A stretch of DNA of 40,276 nucleotides from Ectopseudomonas guguanensis (GTDB lineage: Bacteria > Pseudomonadota > Gammaproteobacteria > Pseudomonadales > Pseudomonadaceae). The notes beneath the pieces are model-generated. The model did no database searches, was not told where the DNA came from, and saw only the letters and a program-made list of their open reading frames with translations. The stretch is from positions 186,062-226,337 of the forward strand of contig NZ_FNJJ01000011.1 of assembly GCF_900104265.1 (NCBI RefSeq), written 5' to 3'. The position numbers and the translations under genes are program-made. This document shows, in pieces, positions 25,990-34,560 of this stretch; within the stretch, counting starts at the first letter, position 1; each line of letters begins with the position of its first letter.

Positions 25990-26826
25990 TCAGGCGGCAA
26001 TCTCGTGGATGGCCAGCTGGTAGGCGGTGTATTTGCGGATATTGATCACGCCGGTGTCGAACATCAGGTACTGGCCCTTGATACCGAGCAGGGTACCCTC
26101 GGCCAGGGGCTGCTTGTCCAGATTGAAGCTGGTGATCTTGGCCGGATAGGCCGCGATGGGGTAACGAATTTCCAGCACTTCGGCTGCGCTCAGCGGCTGG
26201 ACGGCCTGCAGGCCGAAACGCTGCTGCAACTCGGTGACGCCTGCTGCGCAGGCGGCGAACAGCTGCTCGCGGATCGCGATCAGGTCGACCGGCGCGGCGT
26301 CGCCCTTGAGCAGCGCACGCCAGTTGGTCTTGTCCGCCACCTGACTGCGCAGCAGATCCTCGACGAAGCCGGACTGCTGCCGGGTGGCCACACGCAGGAT
26401 GGGCAGCGCCTGGGTCGCGCCCTGGTCGATCCAGCGCGTCGGCACCTGGCTGGCACGGGTGATACCCACCTTCACGCCGCTGGAGTTGGCCAGGTACACG
26501 ACATGATCGGTCATGCAGAACTGCTCGCCCCAGCTCGGTTCGCGGCAGGTGCCCTGATCGAAATGGCACTTCTCCGGGCTCATGATGCAGATGTCGCATT
26601 GCGCCAGCTTCTGCATGCAGGGGTAGCAGTAGCCCTGGCTGAAGCTGGTCTTGGTTCTGCGCCCGCAGTGCGTGCAATGAATGGCGCCGAGGTATTCCAG
26701 GCGCAGGTGCTTGCCCACCAGCGGGTTGACCGGCACCTCCTCGTCGCCCAGGCGAAAGGCGTACTGCACCGGCGCATCCAGGTGCGCCTTCATCTTGCTC
26801 AGCGAGCCACGTCCAAGCTCAGCCAT
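25990..26826 (-). CDS. DUF2797 protein with N-terminal cysteine cluster
   Basis: A 278-residue conserved protein of the DUF2797 family, function unknown. Residues 48-104 hold nine cysteines in CxxC-like pairs (C51/C54, C67/C70, C77/C80, then C87, C94 and C104), very likely a zinc-binding region. The following segment (about 108-140: VVYLANSSG, KVGITR, RWIDQGA) resembles a GIY-YIG nuclease core, which is my inference. The C-terminal part contains the conserved KITSFNLDK and GIKGQYLMFD. The start ATG at 26826 shares one base with the stop codon of the yeaC-like gene, so the two genes are coupled. pepN follows 55 bases later. Confidence 0.85.
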   Translation of the reverse strand: MAELGRGSLSKMKAHLDAPVQYAFRLGDEEVPVNPLVGKHLRLEYLGAIHCTHCGRRTKTSFSQGYCYPCMQKLAQCDICIMSPEKCHFDQGTCREPSWGEQFCMTDHVVYLANSSGVKVGITRASQVPTRWIDQGATQALPILRVATRQQSGFVEDLLRSQVADKTNWRALLKGDAAPVDLIAIREQLFAACAAGVTELQQRFGLQAVQPLSAAEVLEIRYPIAAYPAKITSFNLDKQPLAEGTLLGIKGQYLMFDTGVINIRKYTAYQLAIHEIAA

Positions 26827-27089
26827 CAATGCAGGGTATCCGAAGACTTGAACAGCAGGTTGGGTACCGGCTCGGACTTGGACTTGCACTCCTGCGGGCC
26901 CATATAGCCGGTGCGCTCTTCTTCCGGCAGGTTCTGCATTTCCCAGGCGATCATCGCCTGCAGGCTCAGCTCCTTCTGCTCCTGGGTCAGCTTGCGGCCA
27001 TCGGGCCATTTGCCGATTTCCACGGCCAGCTTGAGGCTCTCGTAGATTTCCGGGGTGATGTTTTCAATCGCTTCGAGAAAGGACGACAT
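26826..27089 (-). CDS. YeaC-like small protein (DUF1315)
   Basis: An 87-residue soluble protein of the YeaC/DUF1315 family. It begins MSSFLEAIENITPEIYESLK and contains GKWPDGRKLT and AMIAWE, which are typical. The function is unknown. It is the first gene of a three-gene minus-strand set (yeaC-like, DUF2797, pepN). AAGGTCTC-like sequence with GGAGA precedes the start codon. It is preceded by a large inverted repeat at 27108-27162. Confidence 0.88.
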   Translation of the reverse strand: MSSFLEAIENITPEIYESLKLAVEIGKWPDGRKLTQEQKELSLQAMIAWEMQNLPEEERTGYMGPQECKSKSEPVPNLLFKSSDTLH

Positions 27090-27107
27090 GAAGGTCTCCG
27101 TTGAATC

Positions 27108-27162
27108 GTAGGGCGGGTGAAACCCGCCGAAACGCTGAGATGGCGGGTTTCACCCGCCCTAC
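27108..27162. repeat. Perfect 21-bp inverted repeat
   Basis: GTAGGGCGGGTGAAACCCGCC (27108-27128) is matched exactly by its reverse complement at 27142-27162, with a 13-base loop. Each arm is itself a palindrome (GGCGGGT/ACCCGCC), so it can fold in two ways. It is a dispersed REP-like element lying between the rhomboid operon end and the yeaC-like gene and may act as a terminator for the former. Confidence 0.75.
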
Positions 27163-27179
27163 AGGCCAAAATAGTCAGA

Positions 27180-28040
27180 TTAAGCAGTTCGTCGAGCCAG
27201 CATACCGCCAAGCAGCCCGGTCAGGCAGCCGGCGAGCAGCCCGCCGACATGCGCGGCATTGGCGATGGCGCCGAATTGCAGCAGTTCGAAGATGCCGGTC
27301 ATGCAGATCGCCAGCCAGGCCAGCATCATCACCAGCACACCGGGCGGCAGGCGATACGCCGGGTTCGGCGCCAGGCGCTGGTAGATCCAGCAATGCCCGA
27401 GCAGGCCATAGAGCACGCCGGACAGCCCCCCGAACAGCGAAGGTCCGGCCCACCAGTATTGGGCAAAATTCGAGGCGAGGCCGAACAGCAGGGTGAGGCC
27501 CAACAGGCCTATGGCGCCCTGGCGAAACTCGATACGCCGGCCCAGCTCCCAGTACCACAGACTGTTCATCGCCAGGTGCAGCCAGCCGAAGTGAATCAGC
27601 ATCGGCGTGATCAGGCGCCACCACTGCCCGCTATCGAGCGTGGCATCCAGATAGGTCAGGTAGATGTGCTCGCCTTCGATACGAAAGTCGACGAAGCTCA
27701 GCCAGCGAATGGTGGAAAAATTCTCGCCCGCCAGGGTCACGGCGAAGACGATGAAGGTCGCCAGCAGCACCAGTACCGTGACCGGGCTGCGGCGCAATTG
27801 GGTGAAGAAGCTCTCCCGCGCAGGAGCAAGATTTACCGGCACTTCTGCGCTGGCATCGCCCTGCGGGTGACGCGCATAGAGCTCGCGCACCTGCTCGGCG
27901 AGTTCCTGCCCCGGCACCCAGAGCACCTGCTGCCCACCCTCTTCCGCCACTCGGTGCGGCACGCGCAGGCGCTGCAACAGGCCGACGAACCCGCTCAGGT
28001 CAGTCTCCAGCGGCAGGCGCAGTACTTCCACTGGTGTCAT
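27180..28040 (-). CDS. Rhomboid intramembrane serine protease, GlpG type
   Basis: A 286-residue membrane protease that cuts other membrane proteins within or near the bilayer. A cytoplasmic N-terminal domain (about 1-80) precedes six or so helices. The catalytic dyad is visible: Ser207 in GGLSGVLYG and His264 in NAAHVGG. The oxyanion-stabilising HxxxN is H155-LAM-N159. Length and layout match GlpG of E. coli. The gene overlaps the upstream metallophosphoesterase by four bases (ATGA) and is the last of the nadK operon. Its substrate is not indicated by its neighbours. Confidence 0.93.
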   Translation of the reverse strand: MTPVEVLRLPLETDLSGFVGLLQRLRVPHRVAEEGGQQVLWVPGQELAEQVRELYARHPQGDASAEVPVNLAPARESFFTQLRRSPVTVLVLLATFIVFAVTLAGENFSTIRWLSFVDFRIEGEHIYLTYLDATLDSGQWWRLITPMLIHFGWLHLAMNSLWYWELGRRIEFRQGAIGLLGLTLLFGLASNFAQYWWAGPSLFGGLSGVLYGLLGHCWIYQRLAPNPAYRLPPGVLVMMLAWLAICMTGIFELLQFGAIANAAHVGGLLAGCLTGLLGGMLARRTA

Positions 28041-29011
28041 CGCGGCGCCTCCTGCGGGTCGACATCGACCCAGACGAACTTACCCGCGTCCAGACGCGTC
28101 TCCTGATCCAGGCGGTAAGCCACCAGACGACCGCCGACTACCGCGCTGTAGTCCAGGCAGGCCAGGTTCGCCCGAATCGGCGCCGGCTTGCCACGCCGCC
28201 AGTAGTGCCCGACGAACAGCAGCGGCTCGTGCGCGCCGTACTTGAGCAGCTCGTCCTTCTGCAGCTCGGTCAACGGCGTCTGCGCCGCCAGTTCCGGCAA
28301 GGCATCGGGCTGGAAGACGATATCGCCATAGGTCTTCGGGTCCTCCTCCCAGAACTTGGTGCGGAAATAGGAACGGGTGAAGCCGTCACCGCTGGTCAGG
28401 GTCAGGCCGTGCGGCAGGCGCATGTCGGTGCCGCGCAGCAGGCGATCGAGCGCCATGTTGGCGAAGCTGCCTGGCACGGCCGAGGCCTGCAGGAAGTGCT
28501 CGTCGATGCAGCCATCGGGGAACTGCGCCTTGAGCGGCGTGATCAGCTCGTCATCCCAGCAGGCATGCACCACGCGGAAACGTCCGGCATCGATGAACAG
28601 TGGCATCTCGTAGAACCAGCGGAGGAATTCGCGCCACTCCTGCGGATGGTCTTCGAACTGCGCCAATGTCTCGCGCATCAGGCGCTGATGGCGCGGGCTG
28701 TGCTCGCGCACGTACTGGCGGCCGCTGCCCGGCGGCGCCGGCGTGCTCCAGCCCAGTGCGTTGAACTCATGGTTGCCCATGATGCACAGCGCCTGACCGG
28801 CACGCACCATGTCGTGCACCAGATGCAGGGCCTCGCGAATGCCGGGACCGCGGTCGACCAGGTCTCCGAGGAAGATCACCATGCGCGTCGGATGGTGCCA
28901 CACGCCACTGTGCCGGCTGTAACCCAGGCGTTCGAGCAGGCGTTCGAGGGTGCGCGCACAACCGTGGATATCACCGATCAGGTCATAGCCACGATGGGGG
29001 TCGAGGGACAT
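28037..29011 (-). CDS. Calcineurin-like metallophosphoesterase
   Basis: A 324-residue cytoplasmic metal-dependent phosphoesterase. The binuclear metal motifs are clear: DIHG at 14-17 (D14, H16), GDLVDRG at 49-55, and GNHE at 79-82, with later histidines. It resembles the diadenosine tetraphosphatase/PPP-like group of bacterial phosphatases, although at 324 residues it is longer than ApaH and the specificity is uncertain. Its start codon follows immediately after the nadK stop codon with no gap, and its end overlaps the rhomboid gene, so the three genes form a tight operon. A link to nucleotide turnover with NadK is an inference from context. Confidence 0.88.
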   Translation of the reverse strand: MSLDPHRGYDLIGDIHGCARTLERLLERLGYSRHSGVWHHPTRMVIFLGDLVDRGPGIREALHLVHDMVRAGQALCIMGNHEFNALGWSTPAPPGSGRQYVREHSPRHQRLMRETLAQFEDHPQEWREFLRWFYEMPLFIDAGRFRVVHACWDDELITPLKAQFPDGCIDEHFLQASAVPGSFANMALDRLLRGTDMRLPHGLTLTSGDGFTRSYFRTKFWEEDPKTYGDIVFQPDALPELAAQTPLTELQKDELLKYGAHEPLLFVGHYWRRGKPAPIRANLACLDYSAVVGGRLVAYRLDQETRLDAGKFVWVDVDPQEAPR

Positions 29012-29899
29012 TCAGTCCTGCCCTCCCAGGCGGCTGCCCCAACCGAGCTTGGTACGGCAGACCTCGTAGTAGTTGTGATCCAGCGGATGGATCAGGCGCA
29101 GCTTCTGCGCCTTCTTCGCCACGTGCAGGGTGTCGCCCGGCGCGCAGGTGAAGTGGTTCTGGCCGTCGCAGGACACCTGCGGGTAGATGGTCATGTCCGG
29201 CGACACCACCACCTTCAGCTCGCTGTTGCCGTCGACCACGATGGGCCGGCTGGACAGGGTGTGCGGGTACATCGGCACCACCACGATGGCATCGAGCTTG
29301 GGATGCATGATCGGCCCGCCGGCAGACAGCGCGTAGGCGGTCGAGCCGGTCGGCGTGGCGACGATCAGGCCATCGGCCTTCTGGCTGCAGACGAACTGGC
29401 CATCGATGTACAGCTCGAACTCGATCATCCGCGTCGACTTGCCGGGGTGCAGCACCACGTCGTTGAGCGCATCGCCCTGGCCGATGGCCTCACCCTGGCG
29501 GCGCACCTCGGCTTCCAGCAGGAAGCGGTTCTCGGTCAGGTACTGGCCTTCCAGCACCTGCGCCACCTTCAGTTCCAGTTCGTCGGGACGGATATCGGTG
29601 AGAAAGCCCAGGCTGCCGCGGTTGATCCCCAGCACCGGCACCTTGTGCCGCGCCAACGCACGCGCCGCACCGAGCATGCTGCCGTCGCCGCCAACGACGA
29701 TCACCAGATCGCAAACCTCGCCGAGCATCTTGCGCGAGGAGGTCTGCAGGCCGTGGCCCGGCAGCAGATCGGCGATGGTGTCCTCGAGGATCACATGCAG
29801 GTGGCGGTCGATCAGAAAGCGCTTGAGGCGGCGCACGGTTTCCAGCACCCGCGTGCTACCCAGGCGCCCGATGATGCCGACATTGCGAAACTGCTCCAT
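29012..29899 (-). CDS. nadK: NAD kinase
   Basis: A 295-residue NAD kinase that phosphorylates NAD to NADP, using ATP or polyphosphate. The signature motifs are GGDGSMLGAAR at 70-80 (with the catalytic Asp72) and the TPTGSTAYALSAGG segment, plus the SRPIVVDG and YMYPHT-like loop typical of the family. Length is normal. The ATG at 29899 is preceded by GGGAG. It is first in an operon with the metallophosphoesterase and the rhomboid protease, and it diverges from the DUF1853 gene with an 85-base gap that holds both promoters. Confidence 0.97.
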   Translation of the reverse strand: MEQFRNVGIIGRLGSTRVLETVRRLKRFLIDRHLHVILEDTIADLLPGHGLQTSSRKMLGEVCDLVIVVGGDGSMLGAARALARHKVPVLGINRGSLGFLTDIRPDELELKVAQVLEGQYLTENRFLLEAEVRRQGEAIGQGDALNDVVLHPGKSTRMIEFELYIDGQFVCSQKADGLIVATPTGSTAYALSAGGPIMHPKLDAIVVVPMYPHTLSSRPIVVDGNSELKVVVSPDMTIYPQVSCDGQNHFTCAPGDTLHVAKKAQKLRLIHPLDHNYYEVCRTKLGWGSRLGGQD

Positions 29900-29984
29900 G
29901 GGACTCCCGCCAGACAGATAAGAAACGAAGGCTGATTATCGGCCAAAGGTCTGGGCCGCAGCAAACCAGCACTGTTACTGGGCT

Positions 29985-30929
29985 ATGCTCGCGGTCATGA
30001 CTGCTCCCAACTCGCTGCACGATCTACTGCTGAACTTGCGCACCCCGGCGGTACGCGACCTGGCCTGGGCACTGCTCTCGCCGCCCCTGCTGGGTGAGAC
30101 CACGAAAATCCAGCGTCATCCCCTGCAAGCCAGTCGCTGGAGCCGGCAACCGCAGTGCCTGGCAGACTGGCTGATGCAGCAGGAGCGCGACGCCAGCGCC
30201 CTGTACGCCTGGCTGGCTGAAAGGCCGGTACGACGCCTAGGCCTCTACTACGAGCGCCTGTGGCAGTTCGCCCTGCACGCTGCACCGGATGTCGAAGTGG
30301 TCACCGCCAATCTGCCGATCCGTCACAACGGCCAGACACTGGGCGAACTGGATCTGCTGCTGCGCGACGACGAGGGCGAACACCATCTGGAGCTGGCGGT
30401 GAAGTTCTACCTGGGTACCGGCGGCAGCGAGGCCGCGGATTGGCTGGGCCCCGGCAGCCATGATCGACTCGACCTGAAGCTGAGCCATCTGGCACACCAT
30501 CAACTGCCCCTGTCGTCACGACGCGAAGCACGCGGGAGCTTGAACGAGCTGCAATTGCGCGAGGCGCGCGCGGCCTTCTGGCTCGGCGGCTATCTGTTCT
30601 ATCCCTGGCCCGATGGCTGTCCGTCGCCTCGTGGCGCCATGTCCGGGCACTGTCGCGGTGGCTGGCTGCATCGGCGCGACTGGGAGGCTTTCGCCGCGAC
30701 GAGGCCGGATGCTCGCTGGCAACCGCTGCCCAGGTTGGCCTGGCTGGCGCCGGCGCGGATGAACGCAGACGAGGCCTGGTCTGTTGAAGCGTTCCGGCAA
30801 TGGCTGAATACGCTGCTGCCCGAGGCGAATGCGCAATTGCTGGCGAGACTGGAGCAGGATCAGACGGGAGACTGGCGCGAGGTCGAACGGGTATTTCTGG
30901 TCAACGACCAGTGGCCGACGCACTCGTAG
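29985..30929 (+). CDS. DUF1853 family protein
   Basis: A 314-residue soluble protein of the DUF1853 family, function unknown. Characteristic segments are the N-terminal RTPAVRDLAWALLSPPLL, a central RLGLYYERLWQFAL, and the segment LGELDLLLRDDEGEHHLELAVKFYLG; the last resembles a PD-(D/E)xK nuclease core (D, then ExAVK), which is a prediction. A later HLDLKLSHL-like stretch follows. Two start codons are possible, 29985 and 29997 (MTAPNS); the second has the more typical N-terminus. The gene is alone and diverges from nadK. The downstream gap holds half of a REP-like palindrome at 30964-30985. Confidence 0.85.
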   Translation: MLAVMTAPNSLHDLLLNLRTPAVRDLAWALLSPPLLGETTKIQRHPLQASRWSRQPQCLADWLMQQERDASALYAWLAERPVRRLGLYYERLWQFALHAAPDVEVVTANLPIRHNGQTLGELDLLLRDDEGEHHLELAVKFYLGTGGSEAADWLGPGSHDRLDLKLSHLAHHQLPLSSRREARGSLNELQLREARAAFWLGGYLFYPWPDGCPSPRGAMSGHCRGGWLHRRDWEAFAATRPDARWQPLPRLAWLAPARMNADEAWSVEAFRQWLNTLLPEANAQLLARLEQDQTGDWREVERVFLVNDQWPTHS

Positions 30930-30963
30930 CCCTTGTGCGATCCGGAATGCATGCATCTGCAAA

Positions 30964-30985
30964 CCCCGGATTTCATCCGGGCTAC
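30964..30985. repeat. Half REP-like palindrome
   Basis: CCCCGGATTTCATCCGGGCTAC, identical to 241-262 near the left end, occurs once here. It forms a 7-bp hairpin with a 3-base loop. It lies between the convergent ends of the DUF1853 gene and the cNMP/rhodanese gene. Confidence 0.6.
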
Positions 30986-31008
30986 GCTTACCCCAAAGCC
31001 GGCGCTGC

Positions 31009-32118
31009 TCAACGACTGCGCTCGGTACGCCCACCGGAACGCGCCAGATACCCGGCCCCGCTTTCGCAAAGCAGCGCATCGCGTTGCACCGCCGGCAGGC
31101 CATCGAGCCCCTCACGCAGGGCGTAAACGCTGTAACCCAGTTGCGAGAGCAGGAACACCGCGCTGCTGCTGCGCTTGCCGCTGTCGCAGTAGCACAGATA
31201 GGTGCGTGACCGATCCAGCAGACGCGCCTTCAGGCGCAGCAGCTGCAACGGCATGTGCAGGGCCTGCGGCGCATGCGCCTTCTCGTACTCCTCCAGCAGC
31301 CGAACATCGAGCCACTGCGCGCCCTGCGCCAGCAACCTGGCGGCCTCGCCCAGCGATACCTCGGCCACCACGGGCGCCTTGAGCAGGGCGAAGAAATCCT
31401 GACGATCCAGGCGCAGTACGCTGCCAGCCTCGACCATGGTCACCGTGGCATTGCGTGGCCGGTCGGCAAGCAGCGCCTCCTCACCGAAACAGGCGCCCAC
31501 GTCCAGTTCCGCCAGCACCTGACGATCACTGCCGGCACTGCGGATCACCTCGGCGCGACCGCTTTCCAGGAAATAGCAGCAATCGCCACTGGCGCCCTCC
31601 TCCAGTACCTGACTGCCAGCCGCAAGCTCGACCCGCTGCAGGCGAGCGAGCATGCTCTGCACATTGGCCGGCGGCACCTTGGCGAACAGCGGGTTCTCCA
31701 GCAATCGCTCCAGCCACTCGATATCGGCTCCGCCCTGCTGCAGCGCCAGCAACAGGTCCTGATGCGCCAGGCGCCAGGTCAACAGGCGATCGAGGGTGGC
31801 ACTGTCGATCGTCAGCACGCTGGCATCGGTCAGGGCGCGCGCATCATGCAGACGCGGCAAGCCGGGCGACAGCGGATGACAGCTGATCTCGCTGCCGGCC
31901 CGCACCTGCTGGACACGCCCTTCGGCGTCCTGCAATTGCAGCTCACCGGCCAGCAGATAGCAGGTCAGTCGTGCCTGATCCCCCTGGCGAAACAGCAACT
32001 GCCCGGCCAGCAGGGGCTGCGGCACCAGTTGGCTGCGCAACTCGCGCCATTGCTGCTCGGAGAGCACGTTGAGCGGCGTCAGGCTGCGCAATTGTTCGGG
32101 AGTGAGGGGTTCGCTCAT
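31009..32118 (-). CDS. Two cNMP-binding domains fused to a rhodanese domain
   Basis: A 369-residue cytoplasmic protein. Residues about 15-125 form a first cyclic-nucleotide-binding-like domain, which lacks a good phosphate cassette. Residues about 140-245 form a second with a better cassette, FGEEALLADRPRNATV at 211-226. Residues about 255-345 form a rhodanese domain with the loop CDSGKRS and candidate active Cys311. There is no helix-turn-helix, so it is not a Crp-type regulator. It may couple a nucleotide signal to sulfurtransferase activity, which is inference. It follows the D-cysteine desulfhydrase-like gene by 22 bases in the same operon, suggesting a sulfur theme. Confidence 0.87.
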   Translation of the reverse strand: MSEPLTPEQLRSLTPLNVLSEQQWRELRSQLVPQPLLAGQLLFRQGDQARLTCYLLAGELQLQDAEGRVQQVRAGSEISCHPLSPGLPRLHDARALTDASVLTIDSATLDRLLTWRLAHQDLLLALQQGGADIEWLERLLENPLFAKVPPANVQSMLARLQRVELAAGSQVLEEGASGDCCYFLESGRAEVIRSAGSDRQVLAELDVGACFGEEALLADRPRNATVTMVEAGSVLRLDRQDFFALLKAPVVAEVSLGEAARLLAQGAQWLDVRLLEEYEKAHAPQALHMPLQLLRLKARLLDRSRTYLCYCDSGKRSSSAVFLLSQLGYSVYALREGLDGLPAVQRDALLCESGAGYLARSGGRTERSR

Positions 32119-32140
32119 TGAGGTTTCCAGGCTCCGCTGG

Positions 32141-33082
32141 TCAGACCTGAGTGTAGTTGGCGTCTGCGCCCATCAGCGCCCGACGTCCCTGCAGGCCGCC
32201 AGTATGAATGAAGATCAGCCGGCTGCCGCGTGCTAATTGACCGCGCTCGCAGAAATCGCGCAGGGCCATGAGCGCCTTGCCGGTATACACGGGCTCCAGC
32301 GGCAGGTGGCCGATCTGTTCGGTTTGCAGGATGAACTGGCGCAGCGGCTCGTCGAGCCGGGCGAAACCGCCACGCGCCGCGTCGATCAAGCGATAGCGCC
32401 GCTGCGCCTCACCCGCCTCGTCCAGCAGCATGGCGACCTGTTCGGCGACGCCATGATCGCGCGGCACGGCCAGCGCTCCGAACACCCTGCGCCGTCCGTC
32501 TCCCAGCACCAGCCCGGCCAGGGTGGTGCCGGTCCCGGCAGCCAGCCACCAGGCATCGAAATCGTGCCAGCCGATTCTCGCAAGTTGCGCCTCGGCCATC
32601 GCCACCAGAGCGCTGCAACCTCGCGCCCCCTGCAGGCCCAGACCGCCTTCTCCTATAGCCTGAAAACCGCTGTAGCGGGCCAGCCAGGGCGTCCAGAAAT
32701 CCGGCCGATGGCGCGCACGATAACCGCCATAGCCCAGCCAGTGCAGCGCCATGCCCATGTGCTGCAGATCATCGGTGGTCGGCGTGCGCCGAGCCTCGCC
32801 GCGCAGCAGGCCGACGGTGGCGAAGCCGAAACGCTGCCCGGCAGCGGCCAGCGCATGCAGGTGATTGGAGTGTGCGCCACCGAGGCTGATCACGCCCTGC
32901 GCGCCAGCTGCTGCGGCCTGCTCGAGGTAGGGCGCAAGCTTGAACCATTTGTTGCCGGACACCAGCGGGTCGACGAGATCGAGGCGCAGACAGGCAAGCT
33001 CGACGCCGGCTGCCTCGAGCCAGGGTAGCTCCAATACTTGCAGAGGCGCCTGAGGGCGCCAGTGGGCAATGCGGATCGGCAA
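32141..33082 (-). CDS. PLP-dependent D-cysteine desulfhydrase / ACC deaminase family enzyme
   Basis: A 313-residue fold-type II PLP enzyme. The lysine that holds the cofactor is Lys45 in SGNKWFKL, and the GGAHSNH segment at 68-74 is the usual PLP-phosphate/substrate loop. This family includes D-cysteine desulfhydrase (releasing sulfide, pyruvate and ammonia) and ACC deaminase; the sequence alone does not decide which, though D-cysteine desulfhydrase is more common in Pseudomonas. The start appears to be TTG at 33082, two bases after the TGA of the coiled-coil gene, so translation is probably coupled; no ATG or GTG in a suitable place would keep the conserved N-terminus. Confidence 0.87.
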   Translation of the reverse strand: MPIRIAHWRPQAPLQVLELPWLEAAGVELACLRLDLVDPLVSGNKWFKLAPYLEQAAAAGAQGVISLGGAHSNHLHALAAAGQRFGFATVGLLRGEARRTPTTDDLQHMGMALHWLGYGGYRARHRPDFWTPWLARYSGFQAIGEGGLGLQGARGCSALVAMAEAQLARIGWHDFDAWWLAAGTGTTLAGLVLGDGRRRVFGALAVPRDHGVAEQVAMLLDEAGEAQRRYRLIDAARGGFARLDEPLRQFILQTEQIGHLPLEPVYTGKALMALRDFCERGQLARGSRLIFIHTGGLQGRRALMGADANYTQV

Positions 33083-33084
33083 AG

Positions 33085-34449
33085 TCAGCTGACGGTACGC
33101 AGACGACCGCTTGCCTTGTGCCGTGAACAGCAGTTCGAGTCACCCAGCGTGAAACGACTGGGCGTATCGATGCGGTCGATGGGGATGGCGCAGCGTTCGC
33201 CGCTGGGCAGGGTCGCCTCGCAGCTGGGCTGCTGGTAGTGCGCCAGCCAGTGACGGTACTGCTCCTCGGAAACGAAGCATTTGCTTGCGGCGTAAGCCAT
33301 GGGGTTGTCCTGATAACGGGCAACGTCCTGCAACGGAATGGTCAGGTGTCCGGCACCGGGATGGTACACCACGAACACCACGCCGAGCTTGGCCAGCCGC
33401 TCCAGCACCTGATCGCCACCCTGGCTGGCGAAGGCATCGCGCTCACGCTTGAGGCGCTCGATCTCCGCCTGCAACTGCGTGTCCAGCTCGTTGCGATAGG
33501 CCAGCTCGACATCGCGCACGGCGATCTGCTCCTTGTACTCGGCCACGGCCGCGGCGACCTTGGCGCGCACCTCGCCGTCGAACTGCGCGCGCAGGATATC
33601 GCCCTCGGTACGCCCATGGCGCTCCAGGGCACGCAGTTGCTGGGTCATTTCCTCGCGGCTGCTCTGGAAGCTCTCGGCCTGGGCCGCCAGTTGCGCCTTG
33701 AGACTGGCGTTGAGCTCCTCCTGCTGGCGCAGCGCCTGATGCAGGCCGTGCAACTGCGCCTGCAGGTGCTTGCTCTGCTCCTCACTGGCCAGCTTGAGCT
33801 TGGCCACCTCTTCCTCGTGCTGCTGGGTCAGGCTGGTGATGCGCAGGCGCTGCTGAATCAGCTGCGCGGTCTTGGCGCGGTGTTCCTGATCCATCTTCTG
33901 CGCCAGCTGGTCGGCCACTTCCTTGGCCGGATCGGGGGCGTACCATTTGTCTTCGGAGGCCACCTGCAAACGCTCGGCAACCACCGCCTGGGCGCTATCG
34001 TCCTCGACCAGCAGCCCGAGCTGATTGCGCTTGACAGCATCGCGCAGCAGCACCAGATCGTTCTGCCCGGGCGCCAGGCTGGGGTCCCAGAGGTGCATCT
34101 GGTGCCAGGACACCGGGCACTGGCTGCGACAGGCCAGGCGTATCGGCCCTGCGCCGAGATCCGGGCCACGGCCTGCGCGCTCGGCCAGATGCTGCAAGGG
34201 AATGTTCCAGCCCTTATCGGGGCGACCGTCCTCGTCGAAGTCCAGAAAGAAGAACACCGCCGCCCTGACCAGCAGCCGTGGGTTGATCACCACGAATACC
34301 GCGCGCATCTGCTCGTCGGCGAACTCCGGCATGTTCACCACCCCGTCGAGCAGGGCTTCGAATTCTGGGAACATCATCTGTTTGCAGATACCGCGTTCAC
34401 TGAAGAACATCACGGCTTCCACCATCTGCGGCTTGTTCTGCATGCTCAT
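33085..34449 (-). CDS. Conserved hypothetical protein with coiled coil and Cys-rich C-terminus
   Basis: A 454-residue soluble protein I cannot assign to a known function. Residues 1-115 look globular (MVEAVMFFSERGICKQMMFP at the start). Residues about 165-350 are strongly heptad-like and rich in Gln, Glu, Leu and Lys (for example the AEIERLKRERDAFASQGG run), predicting a long coiled coil. The C-terminal 60 residues carry cysteines and a histidine in a CEATLPSGERC ... NCCSRHK pattern that could bind zinc. The ATG at 34449 is a conservative choice; a second Met two codons on is possible. It is the first gene of the operon with the PLP enzyme and the cNMP/rhodanese protein. Confidence 0.7.
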   Translation of the reverse strand: MSMQNKPQMVEAVMFFSERGICKQMMFPEFEALLDGVVNMPEFADEQMRAVFVVINPRLLVRAAVFFFLDFDEDGRPDKGWNIPLQHLAERAGRGPDLGAGPIRLACRSQCPVSWHQMHLWDPSLAPGQNDLVLLRDAVKRNQLGLLVEDDSAQAVVAERLQVASEDKWYAPDPAKEVADQLAQKMDQEHRAKTAQLIQQRLRITSLTQQHEEEVAKLKLASEEQSKHLQAQLHGLHQALRQQEELNASLKAQLAAQAESFQSSREEMTQQLRALERHGRTEGDILRAQFDGEVRAKVAAAVAEYKEQIAVRDVELAYRNELDTQLQAEIERLKRERDAFASQGGDQVLERLAKLGVVFVVYHPGAGHLTIPLQDVARYQDNPMAYAASKCFVSEEQYRHWLAHYQQPSCEATLPSGERCAIPIDRIDTPSRFTLGDSNCCSRHKASGRLRTVS

Positions 34450-34497
34450 CGGGTTCCCTCTGGACCAACGCGGGTGGAATCTGCGCGCGCGAAAGGC

Positions 34498-34529
34498 GCC
34501 CGCAGCCCCTGCCGGAGCTGGCTGCGGGC
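34498..34529. terminator. Hairpin upstream of the coiled-coil gene
   Basis: GCCCGCAGCC (34498-34507) and GGCTGCGGGC (34520-34529) form a perfect 10-bp stem in the leader region of the minus-strand gene. The right flank on the plus strand is T-rich; the minus-strand exit is only GCCTTTC. It could be an attenuator or a weak terminator for an upstream minus-strand transcript. Confidence 0.4.
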
Positions 34530-34560
34530 ACCTTCCTTGTTTCAGCCAAGTCTAGGGGAA

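Noticed and set aside
23427..26045. Long plus-strand open frame opposite pepN
   Set aside because: An antisense shadow of the aminopeptidase gene; the minus strand has all M1 peptidase motifs.
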